This document shows positions 1-5,912 of a stretch of DNA of 64,000 nucleotides, piece by piece. The position numbers were made by a program, and so were the translations under genes. The stretch lies in contig NZ_AP017560.1 of the NCBI RefSeq assembly GCF_003967015.1, positions 1,922,001-1,986,000 of the forward strand, in the 5' to 3' direction. The stretch is from Pseudanabaena sp. ABRG5-3 (GTDB lineage: Bacteria; Cyanobacteriota; Cyanobacteriia; Pseudanabaenales; Pseudanabaenaceae). The notes below the pieces were generated by a model. That model saw only the letters and a program-made list of their open reading frames with translations. It was not told the DNA's origin and searched no databases. Each line of letters starts with the position of its first letter. The first letter of the stretch is position 1.

Positions 1-162
1 AAGCTTGATTTTCCCACTTTCATCTTGAAATGAGATCCAATTTGACGCTTTAAAAATTAGTTTAGTGTTAACTTCTTTTAAAGTAACAATCAATCCATAT
101 TCTTTACTCCAATTATCTTTTTCATCTCTAAAAAAACTAATAACCTCATCAATATATTTCAT
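1..162 (-). CDS. Partial hypothetical protein (N-terminal 54 residues)
   Basis: An open frame starts with ATG at 162 on the minus strand and runs off the left edge of the window without a stop, giving 54 residues that begin MKYIDEVISFF. The reading is rich in charged residues (RDEKDNWSKEYG) followed by a possible beta-strand pattern (LIVTLKEVNTKLIF). The local DNA is more AT-rich than the neighbouring genes. I do not recognise the family. The adjacent Uma2-like gene is divergent, so both would share the 163-230 region. The frame is short and truncated, so it could be spurious, but it shows no stop over its whole visible length. Confidence 0.4.
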   Translation of the reverse strand, partial: MKYIDEVISFFRDEKDNWSKEYGLIVTLKEVNTKLIFKASNWISFQDESGKIKL

Positions 163-229
163 TTTTAAAATAAACAGGCATGACAATTAAAATTTTATCA
201 TGCCATTTATAGTGTTTGGGTTTATGGTG

Positions 230-808
230 ATGAACACTGAATTTAAAGCGCTACAACCCATCCTTATTTCACTGGAAGATTTTTTAGTGCTTCCTGAAAC
301 TGAGCCAGCTAGTGAATATATCAAAGGAAATATTACTCAGAAACCAATGCCGCAGGGACAACACAGCACATTGCAGGGAAAACTAGTTGCTACGATTAAT
401 CAACGTGGTGAACCTGAGCAAATCGTTTTTGCCTTTCCTGAACTGCGCTGCACCTTTGCAGGAAGATCCATCGTTCCTGATATCGCGATATTTGAATGGG
501 AGCATATTCCCCTTGATGCTAATGGCGAAATTATTAATAGGATTGAAATCCCACCAGACTGGCTCATTGAAATTCTGTCTCCTGATCAGTCACCGATTGA
601 TGTAATCGATAAAATCAGCTTTGCCCTTAAAAATGGTACAAAACTCGGTTGGCTTATTGCCCCTCAAGAAAGAACCGTACTTAGCTTTCAAGGTGATCGC
701 TTTAACAGTCACCGAGGTGAAGATCTTTTGCCTGTGCTAGAAGGCTTAAAAGGCTGGCAAATATCCGTCAATGATTTGTTTAATCTTCTGAATTTTGCTA
801 GACGCTAA
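230..808 (+). CDS. Uma2-family (DUF820) putative endonuclease
   Basis: The product resembles the Uma2/DUF820 family, restriction-endonuclease-fold proteins that are greatly expanded in cyanobacteria; their biological role is not settled. Visible family features are an early YIKGNI segment, the core SIVPDIAIFEWEHIP with a candidate catalytic Asp, and the PPDWLIEILSPDQS stretch with the conserved Glu, followed by an IDVIDKISFALKNG helix and a GWLIAP strand. The frame is open from an ATG at 200, but MNTEFKAL at 230-233 is a more natural start; no clear ribosome binding site separates the options. About 190-200 residues is the usual family length. It is a single gene with no evident operon partner. 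Confidence 0.72.
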   Translation: MNTEFKALQPILISLEDFLVLPETEPASEYIKGNITQKPMPQGQHSTLQGKLVATINQRGEPEQIVFAFPELRCTFAGRSIVPDIAIFEWEHIPLDANGEIINRIEIPPDWLIEILSPDQSPIDVIDKISFALKNGTKLGWLIAPQERTVLSFQGDRFNSHRGEDLLPVLEGLKGWQISVNDLFNLLNFARR

Positions 809-824
809 ATAATTTACAAGAGAT

Positions 825-1325
825 TTACCAAGATAGAAATGATGCCTCGATACCCTGTTCTCGCTTGACTTTAGCATCACGCTCTACCCAAGCAATTACT
901 TGCTCTGCGGTCAAATCTTCGAGATGGATACTGTAGTCTTTAGCGATCGCCGTTAGTGCTTGCATTGCCGAAATCACCATCCGAGTTAAAAATTTCTCGT
1001 GACTGGAAAGCTTGGCTGGGGTCACTTCATCCTGCCTAGTATCTTCAAAATCTAGATCAGGATGTGGGGAAGTCCATTTGAGAAAGGCAGCATCTTCACC
1101 TTGCTCTTTCCGAATCTGCGAATCATGCTCAATCCATTGCACAATTTGCTGTGCTGAAAGTAATTCTGCATGAACACGAAGTTCTTGAGCAATTTTGGTA
1201 ATGATCCGCATCGAAGAAATCGTGATGCGGGTCATAAATTTTTCCATCGTTGACAGCAGCGCTCCATCGATCGCATGGGCTTCAGCCAATGTTAAAAACT
1301 GGATTGGGTCTTGGGGAATTGTCAT
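825..1325 (-). CDS. Hypothetical protein with two tandem copies of a ~56-residue domain
   Basis: The 166-residue protein contains an internal duplication. Residues about 29-85 (KFMTRITISSMRIITKIA ... FLKW) and about 110-166 (KFLTRMVISAMQALTAIA ... FLSW) align along their whole length, sharing the patterns K-F-[ML]-T-R, A-[QE]-[EQ][IV][VI].W[IV]E.D[SA][QK][IV][RK][RK]EQG and a terminal F-L-[KS]-W. Each half looks like two or three amphipathic helices. The protein is acidic between the repeats (DFEDTRQDE). I do not recognise the family. No signal peptide or membrane segment is seen. It stands alone on the minus strand, 85 bp from the HLIP-like gene. Confidence 0.6.
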   Translation of the reverse strand: MTIPQDPIQFLTLAEAHAIDGALLSTMEKFMTRITISSMRIITKIAQELRVHAELLSAQQIVQWIEHDSQIRKEQGEDAAFLKWTSPHPDLDFEDTRQDEVTPAKLSSHEKFLTRMVISAMQALTAIAKDYSIHLEDLTAEQVIAWVERDAKVKREQGIEASFLSW

Positions 1326-1410
1326 AAGGTCATAATTCTAGGGGCTAAGCCAAGCTTTGCCCCCATTTTTAGAAATCGATAATTTGTAAAAATTCTTTAC
1401 CAGTAGCCAC

Positions 1411-1653
1411 CTAAGCAATGGCAAGTAAAGTAACCCCAATCATTGCCAAAACGAGCAAGGTAATCCCAATAATTGGCAAACGTCCCTTTAGGAGCTCAGC
1501 ATATTTTGTAGCTTCACCTTGCTGTTCACCTTTTGCATCAACTTTCTTATCGACTTTGTCATCAAAATACATCTTGGGTTCGATCGCCCAATTATTTAAA
1601 ATTCCACGCTCGTCTTTAGTAAATGCGGTGCGGGTTTTAGTTGGTTCTGCCAT
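1411..1653 (-). CDS. HLIP-like one-helix protein with degenerate chlorophyll-binding motif
   Basis: The 80-residue protein has the layout of a cyanobacterial high-light-inducible protein: a soluble N-terminus with the family signature LNNWAIEPKMYFDD (family members carry LNNFAIEP.VYVD) and one C-terminal membrane helix preceded by a YAE-like element (TKYAELLKGRLPIIGITLLVL). In ordinary HLIPs the helix starts ExxNGRxAMIGF, where Glu, Asn and Arg bind or stabilise chlorophyll. Here Asn is replaced by Lys and AM by PI, while Glu and Arg remain. A Lys/Asp/Gln-rich linker (VDKKVDAKGEQQGE) is inserted before the helix. It probably sits in the thylakoid membrane, but pigment binding may be weakened. 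Assignment rests on the N-terminal signature and topology. Confidence 0.6.
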   Translation of the reverse strand: MAEPTKTRTAFTKDERGILNNWAIEPKMYFDDKVDKKVDAKGEQQGEATKYAELLKGRLPIIGITLLVLAMIGVTLLAIA

Positions 1654-1822
1654 TTAAATTTTACCTTGTTATATCTTTTTGTTATATCGGTAGCACGAAG
1701 ATACTGAGTGAAAGCGCTTTATACGCTTATCCAAACATAAATTGCTTAGCAATGCTACATGAATCTTAATGTTTGTTTGATCTTATCCTCTAATGTCAAA
1801 ATTCGACAAACATCTCATGGAC

Positions 1823-1880
1823 TTATACCAATTCACGAAAGTGTGACAACACTTTTGAGATGTAAAAACTAAACCCAGCA
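1823..1880. repeat. 58-bp dispersed repeat (TTATACCAATTC ... AAACCCAGCA)
   Basis: Begins TTATACCAATTC, ends AAACCCAGCA and carries a small central hairpin (AAAGTGT/ACACTTT). A second copy with the same ends and the same 58-bp length lies at 26692-26749. In both places a CTAAAAATGGC palindrome follows closely. Confidence 0.6.
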
Positions 1881-1906
1881 AGATTTTTCAAAACTAAAAA
1901 TGGCGT

Positions 1907-1977
1907 TAGTCCTAAAAAGGAAAGGATTTATTGTTGTAAGGATGGGCGGCGCTTCGCGCCGCCCATCCTTACCTATT
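1907..1977. repeat. Family-A hairpin repeat, copy 1
   Basis: A leader TAGTCCTAAAAAGGAAAGG is followed by a perfect 17-bp stem with a TTC loop (1936-1972; arm GTAAGGATGGGCGGCGC) and the tail CCTATT. A near-identical leader plus hairpin recurs at 53247-53316, and the hairpin and tail alone recur at 5611-5652. Confidence 0.8.
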
Positions 1978-2018
1978 TACCAAAACTAAAAATGGCGTAG
2001 CCATTTTTAGTTTTGGTA
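1978..2018. repeat. Palindrome with CTAAAAATGGC arms
   Basis: Perfect 19-bp inverted repeat (ACCAAAACTAAAAATGGC core) around a GTA loop. The inner arm CTAAAAATGGC is shared with the larger palindrome at 26747-26801. Confidence 0.7.
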
Positions 2019-2049
2019 TGAGGATTCTGCGATTGAAATAAGTAACCAA

Positions 2050-2086
2050 ATTTCTTATAGCGAGGCTTTGCCTCGCTATAAGAAAT
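2050..2086. repeat. Perfect 17-3-17 hairpin
   Basis: Arm ATTTCTTATAGCGAGGC, loop TTT, perfect complementary arm. It lies about 90 bp upstream of rsmG. Confidence 0.7.
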
Positions 2087-2175
2087 GGTTCTTGCTTTTT
2101 CTAAAGGATACGTTTCTTCTAAATCTGTCAAATCGCTAGTAAAGTAGAGATCGCGCTTTGCGCCGTTTCTCCTTG

Positions 2176-2868
2176 ATGTTTTTTATGCCCCACTTTTCCC
2201 ACTTGTTTGAACAATGGCAATCTACCCTCAACTGGTTGCCCAATCCAGAGCAGATTTCCCAATTTGAAAAGCTTTATGAACTAGTGCTGGAGGGGAATAG
2301 TAAGCAAAATCTGACGCGGATCACTGCCACAGATGATTTTTGGGAAAAGCATCTGTGGGACTCATTGCGCGGTGTTCTTGCCTATTGGGATCGCGAAAAT
2401 ATTAAATTAATTGATATTGGTACAGGTGCAGGTTTCCCCGGACTGCCGATCGCGATCGCTAAGCCTTCATGGCAAATCACCTTAGTCGATAGCAAACAAA
2501 AAAAGGTTGCCTTTGTGCAGCAAACCATTCAAGATTTGCAATTATCTAATGCGATCGCCCTAGCAGGTCGCGTTGAAGAGCTTAACCAAACCTCTGGATA
2601 TAGAAAGAAATACGACTTAGCCGTTGTTAGGGCTGTGGGCAAGCCAGATATTTGCGCTAGCTATTGCCTGCCATTTCTCAAAAGGAGTGGCACAGCAATT
2701 CTCTATCGTGGTCAATGGCTACCCGAAGAAAGCGAACAAATTGACTTATTTTGTCAAGAACAAGAATTACAAGTGGTTAAGCAAGATCGTTTTCAAACCC
2801 CTCTTACCGCAGGTATCCGACATAGCGTTTACCTTTCACCCCGTTCTACCTCCATCTCAAACTCGTAG
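2176..2868 (+). CDS. rsmG: 16S rRNA (guanine-527-N7) methyltransferase RsmG
   Basis: RsmG methylates N7 of G527 in 16S rRNA using SAM. The Rossmann SAM-binding motif LIDIGTGAGFPGLPIAIAKP is unmistakable, followed by the LVDSKQKKVAFV strand-helix and the DLAVVRAVGKPDICASYCLPFLKRSG segment typical of the family. The N-terminal part has the family motif KQNLTRITATDDFWEKHLWDS. About 230 residues is normal. The frame can be extended to a TTG at 2158, but ATG at 2176 or 2185 (FFMPHFSHLFEQW) is more credible; no strong ribosome binding site decides. Its 3' end overlaps the convergent gene at 2829-3089 by 40 bp. Confidence 0.93.
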   Translation: MFFMPHFSHLFEQWQSTLNWLPNPEQISQFEKLYELVLEGNSKQNLTRITATDDFWEKHLWDSLRGVLAYWDRENIKLIDIGTGAGFPGLPIAIAKPSWQITLVDSKQKKVAFVQQTIQDLQLSNAIALAGRVEELNQTSGYRKKYDLAVVRAVGKPDICASYCLPFLKRSGTAILYRGQWLPEESEQIDLFCQEQELQVVKQDRFQTPLTAGIRHSVYLSPRSTSISNS

Positions 2869-3089
2869 GGAGATTCAAAATTAGAGGAATCATATAGAAA
2901 GCGGATTACTTCCTCTTCGAGACGATGAATATTATGAACTTCTACCGCATTAGTAACGCGCAGAGCCGATAAGTAACCGTCTAAAAAGAGTCTCATTTCG
3001 TCTGTCGAACGATAGCCTCGTTCGGACATTTCAACGAGTGAGTCAGTAATCTTTTGATAATGACGAATGGCGATCGCGTCTTGAAGCAT
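2829..3089 (-). CDS. Small conserved cyanobacterial protein (DUF6761-like)
   Basis: The 86-residue acidic protein starts MLQDAIAIRHYQKITDSLVEM and contains R-L-F-L-D-G-Y-L-S-A-L-R and HNIHRLEEEVIRFLYD, a pattern I associate from memory with a small cyanobacteria-restricted family (DUF6761). It looks all-helical and soluble. No function is known to me. Its 3' end overlaps the 3' end of rsmG by 40 bp in antiparallel orientation, so the two transcripts are complementary there. Family naming is tentative; that the frame is real is well supported by its composition. Confidence 0.65.
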   Translation of the reverse strand: MLQDAIAIRHYQKITDSLVEMSERGYRSTDEMRLFLDGYLSALRVTNAVEVHNIHRLEEEVIRFLYDSSNFESPYEFEMEVERGER

Positions 3090-3334
3090 AGGTCAAGCTG
3101 GAATAACTACCGTCCTAGATGTATTTGCCTAGGTAATAAAAGGATTCCCTGCAATTGTAACGAGCGATCGTTAGTTGAGAAAATTCAACCTTATATATAC
3201 TTTCAGCATCGTAATTTTAGCACTTTGAAATACCAAAACGTAAGTGTACTAACCGCCTTAAAAATAGAAGGTTCTCTATAACAGTGAAAGTTTTGCTTAG
3301 GTCACGTCAGTTCGGGTTAAGCTAGCAAATTTTA

Positions 3335-3423
3335 AAAGCCCAAAAGTAAAAGCCTTGCCTAGCAAGGCTTTTACTTTTGGGCTTTGAGAGAAGGTTTGCA
3401 TAGCAAACCTTCTCTCAAAGCCC
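3335..3423. repeat. Family-B double palindrome sharing one arm
   Basis: Two perfect hairpins overlap. The first (3335-3385) has 24-bp arms and loop CTA; the second (3379-3423) has 21-bp arms and loop ATA. They share GGGCTTT at 3379-3385, so only one can be fully formed at a time. The unit is bracketed by GTTCGGGTTA (3310-3319) and TATCCCGAAC (3433-3442), near-perfect inverted ends. Related copies: 23748-23850 and 51026-51115. Confidence 0.75.
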
Positions 3424-3463
3424 GTTACAAATTATCCCGAACTCGTGTTAGGTCATAAAACTC

Positions 3464-3504
3464 AAATCAACAGAAGCGTCACGAAGTGACGCTTCTGTTG
3501 ATTT
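3464..3504. repeat. Perfect 19-3-19 hairpin
   Basis: Arm AAATCAACAGAAGCGTCAC, loop GAA. It sits between the family-B unit and the tsaB terminator. Confidence 0.65.
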
Positions 3505-3513
3505 ATTGCATAG

Positions 3514-3559
3514 AACACAAAAAGAGAGTCGTGTTACAACGCGACTCTCTTTTTGTGTT
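3514..3559 (-). terminator. Hairpin downstream of tsaB
   Basis: 18-bp arms (AACACAAAAAGAGAGTCG) around a 10-nt loop. On the minus strand the stem follows the tsaB stop within 25 bp; the A/T-rich stem base would give a U-containing tail. Confidence 0.5.
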
Positions 3560-3580
3560 GGGACGAAGCCATCTTGGAAA

Positions 3581-4036
3581 TTAGGCTTCATAAAGTGGCA
3601 AAGCATTTTGCCAAGATGGATAAATTCCGTCCTGCCATTGGTCATAGGCGATCGCAAGTAAGCTTTCACCCAACAATAGGTTTGGTTGAAACTGCTGCGA
3701 TCGGGCTATAATTTCCTCGCAATTAATGCCATACACAGGGATATTTAGCTGTTCGCCGAGGGTTCTTGCCACGACAATGCCAATCCTTGTGCCAGTGAAA
3801 CTGCCAATGCCAGTAGCGATCGCTAAAAAAGCAAAATCACTCCATGGAATATCACCCACAAACATATTTAAACAGCCATGTAACTGTACAGATAATTCTC
3901 TGCCTAGTTCCCATGACTGCTGTTTGTGGATGTTATAAATTTGAGAATTGCGATCTGAATTTTGATTAATTTCAGCGATCGCAAGCTCTAATTTTGTCGT
4001 TGTCGTATGTAATGCAAGGGCGAAACTTGTGGTCAT
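3581..4036 (-). CDS. tsaB: tRNA threonylcarbamoyladenosine biosynthesis protein TsaB (short form)
   Basis: TsaB is the non-catalytic ASKHA-fold partner of TsaD in forming t6A at position 37 of ANN-decoding tRNAs. The N-terminus FALALHTTTTKLELAIA matches the family ILAIDTS start in register, though the usual Asp is His here, and the second signature IATGIGSFTGTRIGIVVARTLGEQLNIPVYGIN (family GPGSFTGLRIG) is clear. The protein is 151 residues, shorter than the ~220-230 of enterobacterial TsaB and lacking much of the C-terminal subdomain. It is a single gene, with the gene for a basic small protein 40 bp upstream on the same strand. Confidence 0.85.
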   Translation of the reverse strand: MTTSFALALHTTTTKLELAIAEINQNSDRNSQIYNIHKQQSWELGRELSVQLHGCLNMFVGDIPWSDFAFLAIATGIGSFTGTRIGIVVARTLGEQLNIPVYGINCEEIIARSQQFQPNLLLGESLLAIAYDQWQDGIYPSWQNALPLYEA

Positions 4037-4075
4037 GATCTATAGAATACTGGGAAGTGATCACCAGAATTCAGT

Positions 4076-4291
4076 CTAGAACTTACCAATTCCAGCGCCA
4101 GTGTCGGCTGCGCCAGTATCGGCTGCACCTGTATCAGCAGCTCCATTGGATTCAGAATCTTCAGGATCGTTATAGCTGCCCATTGGTCTTCTACGTCCAA
4201 AGCGACCCATAGGGGTGCGCTTGCGAAACTTGCGCGCATACGCTTGGTTGCGAAGAGCTTTTTCTTTTTTCTGATTGCGGCGCTTAGCCAT
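4076..4291 (-). CDS. Small basic conserved protein with AADTG tandem repeats
   Basis: The 71-residue product begins MAKRRNQKKEKALRNQAYARKFRKR, a very basic helix I associate with a small conserved cyanobacterial protein, followed by PMGRFGRRRPMGSYNDPEDSES and a low-complexity tail in which the pentamer AADTG occurs three times in succession. The basic N-terminus suggests RNA or ribosome association, but no function is established to my knowledge. The triple repeat is visible in the DNA as a 15-bp tandem repeat around 4090-4135 and could vary in copy number. The gene lies upstream of tsaB on the same strand, 40 bp away, and the two may be co-transcribed. Confidence 0.65.
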   Translation of the reverse strand: MAKRRNQKKEKALRNQAYARKFRKRTPMGRFGRRRPMGSYNDPEDSESNGAADTGAADTGAADTGAGIGKF

Positions 4292-4417
4292 TTTAACCTG
4301 TTGTACCCCTTAGAGATTGCGTCTATTTAAGCTAGCACAAAACGAGAAATAGACAAAGACAAATTATTTTTTATATGTCTTGCAAAGCACAAGATTAGAT
4401 TTACATTACATAGTTTC

Positions 4418-4458
4418 AGTTTTTTGTTTCCTCGCCAAAGGCGAGGAAACAAAAAACT
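4418..4458 (-). terminator. Hairpin terminator of the P-loop kinase gene
   Basis: Perfect 19-bp stem with AAA loop (arm AGTTTTTTGTTTCCTCGCC). It begins 4 bp after the stop of the gene at 4462; read on the minus strand it ends in a run of Ts. Confidence 0.7.
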
Positions 4459-4461
4459 ATT

Positions 4462-4986
4462 TTAATCAATCCACTCATTGTCTGATTTTTCATCGCGAAA
4501 GAGGATGCGGTCAAAACCTTCGCTGAGACTGGGTGGGCTATAGGAGAGAGTGCGGTGCATCTCAATGATGATATCGTCAGGGACTTGGCGATCGCGATGA
4601 TCGTTGCGCGATAAACAAATCCAGAGGGGGACATTTAACCAAAGTCCTGTAATTGGTTTAAATCCATGCTCTTTGGCGAGAGAAATAACATTTTTACGAT
4701 ATTCGCGCTTATAGTTTGTGGCATCATATATTACAGATTGTTGCGATTTGGCAGCATTTGCAAATAACTGTTGTACCTGTGTCCAAATTTCTGCCCAATC
4801 TCCCTGTATATCGGCTGATCCATAAAGTGAGGCACGAATGCGATCGGGACTGATGAGTTGAGTTTGTCCATATGTGAGGCTACTACTATTTTGACTAGCA
4901 GTCTGATTAGAAGTACGCAACATCTGCTCAGCGAGGCTAGACTTGCCACTTGCAGGTACACCAATCAGGATAATTACACTTGCCAT
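4462..4986 (-). CDS. P-loop kinase-like AAA ATPase
   Basis: The 174-residue protein is a P-loop NTPase of the zeta-toxin/polynucleotide-kinase-like group. It has a Walker A motif directly after the first strand (IILIGVPASGKSSLAEQ), an ISPDRIRASLYG segment where the acceptor-binding Asp of this group lies, VIYDATNYKREYRKNVISLA, and a lid-like RNDHRDRQVPDDIIIEMH region. Such proteins phosphorylate nucleic acids or small molecules; the substrate is not predictable. It is a free-standing gene with its own terminator. No antitoxin-like partner adjoins it, so a toxin role is not supported. Confidence 0.75.
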   Translation of the reverse strand: MASVIILIGVPASGKSSLAEQMLRTSNQTASQNSSSLTYGQTQLISPDRIRASLYGSADIQGDWAEIWTQVQQLFANAAKSQQSVIYDATNYKREYRKNVISLAKEHGFKPITGLWLNVPLWICLSRNDHRDRQVPDDIIIEMHRTLSYSPPSLSEGFDRILFRDEKSDNEWID

Positions 4987-5113
4987 TCAAATCGCTGCAA
5001 AATGCTAAATAGATCTTTTTAACTATAGCAACCCCCAATTAATCTGAGTATTTATACTTAAGGGTTAAACACTCAGACCTCACTCTCAAAACAAAACCTA
5101 AAAACCTTAAAAT

Positions 5114-5590
5114 ATGTCCACACTTTACGATTTCAAGATTACTAACATTGATGGTCAACCAGTTGATCTCGCCCAATATAAAGGCAAGGTTGCTCTAGTA
5201 GTTAACGTTGCTTCTAAATGTGGCTATACCAAGCAATACAAGGGTCTAGAATCTCTTTATCGTGAATACAAAGATAAAGGTTTTGAGATTTTGGGCTTTC
5301 CTAGCAATGACTTTGGTGCACAAGAACCTGGTACTGAAGCCGAAATCAAGAGCTTCTGCTCTCTCTCCTACGATGTCACCTTTGATATGTTTAGCAAAGT
5401 GAAGGTGAAAGGCGCTGACATGACCGATGCGTATAAATACTTAACCGAAACTACGGGTAGTCAGGTGCAATGGAACTTCAATAAGTTTCTTGTCGATAAA
5501 GAAGGTAAAGTCGTGAAGTACTATCCTTCTAGTGTTGCTCCTGAAGATGCTGGATTACGTCAAGACATTGAATCTTTGTTAAGTAAATAA
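5114..5590 (+). CDS. Glutathione peroxidase (Cys type)
   Basis: The 158-residue protein reduces hydroperoxides. It is the cysteine form of the family: Cys36 in NVASKCGYTKQY replaces selenocysteine, Gln70 in FPSNDFGAQEPG and Trp120 in VQWNFNKFLVD complete the catalytic triad, and Cys82 in SFCSLSYDVTF is in the position of the resolving Cys of thioredoxin-dependent members. Length and motif order are complete. It is probably cytoplasmic because no signal peptide is seen. It stands alone, with an AT-rich 127-bp upstream region divergent from the P-loop kinase gene. In cyanobacteria such enzymes often use NADPH or thioredoxin instead of glutathione; that is family knowledge. Confidence 0.93.
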   Translation: MSTLYDFKITNIDGQPVDLAQYKGKVALVVNVASKCGYTKQYKGLESLYREYKDKGFEILGFPSNDFGAQEPGTEAEIKSFCSLSYDVTFDMFSKVKVKGADMTDAYKYLTETTGSQVQWNFNKFLVDKEGKVVKYYPSSVAPEDAGLRQDIESLLSK

Positions 5591-5610
5591 GACTTGGTAG
5601 TGCTAAAGAG

Positions 5611-5652
5611 GTAAGGATGGGCGGCGCATTGCGCCGCCCATCCTTACCTATT
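5611..5652. repeat. Family-A hairpin repeat, copy 2
   Basis: Perfect 17-bp stem identical to the copy at 1936-1972 but with loop ATT in place of TTC, followed by the same CCTATT tail. The TAGTCCTAAAAAGG leader is missing here. Located 20 bp after the peroxidase stop, so it may double as a terminator. Confidence 0.8.
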
Positions 5653-5705
5653 GCAAAATATCTGGTTCTTTATTCAATTGCAGAACCCTAAGATTAAGTT
5701 TTGAC

Positions 5706-5794
5706 ATAGCAGTCCTAAATCATTTATAGATTGTTGGGTTTGTGGAAGCGCACCCCTTCGGGGTGCGCTTCCACAAACCATTTAGGCTTGCTAT
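5706..5794. mobile_element. MITE-like 89-bp element with 15-bp inverted ends
   Basis: Ends ATAGCAGTCCTAAAT (5706-5720) and ATTTAGGCTTGCTAT (5780-5794) are inverted with about 13 of 15 matches. Inside is a perfect 20-bp hairpin with TTC loop (5737-5779). No coding capacity. Confidence 0.55.
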
Positions 5795-5912
5795 ATGAAG
5801 TAAGAATTTTTCTGTAAGCCTTTCCTTTATGACTTTAGGTAAGTGTTTATCCTCACACAGTAACATTCGATATATCTGTAATCTAGTTATTAGAAAATAA
5901 ACACTTGCTGCT

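Larger units (their letters stand above)
1654..2175. other. Gene-free stretch filled with palindromic repeats
   Basis: No coding frame is supported here. The stretch contains a 58-bp repeat (1823-1880), a family-A hairpin unit (1907-1977), an 18/19-bp palindrome built on CTAAAAATGGC (1978-2018) and another perfect hairpin (2050-2086). The first part, to about 1820, is AT-rich and presumably holds the promoter of the HLIP-like gene. Confidence 0.7.
3090..3580. other. Gene-free stretch with four hairpins
   Basis: The first ~240 bp shows no feature I can support. The rest contains the double palindrome of family B (3335-3423) and two further hairpins (3464-3504 and 3514-3559). The 3514-3559 hairpin lies just past the tsaB stop and can serve as its terminator. 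Confidence 0.6.
5591..5912. other. Intergenic region with hairpin and MITE-like element
   Basis: After the peroxidase gene the region holds the family-A hairpin (5611-5652) and an 89-bp element with inverted ends (5706-5794). The last ~110 bp are AT-rich and presumably contain the ppk1 promoter. No gene is seen. Confidence 0.65.

Noticed and set aside
3335-3423. Regular repeats that might be a CRISPR array
   Set aside because: The units are single palindromes of unrelated stem sequence; there is no series of identical repeats with unique spacers and no cas gene in the window.
4462-4986. Zeta-type toxin
   Set aside because: The P-loop kinase has the fold, but no epsilon-like antitoxin gene is adjacent and it has its own terminator, so a general kinase is the simpler reading.
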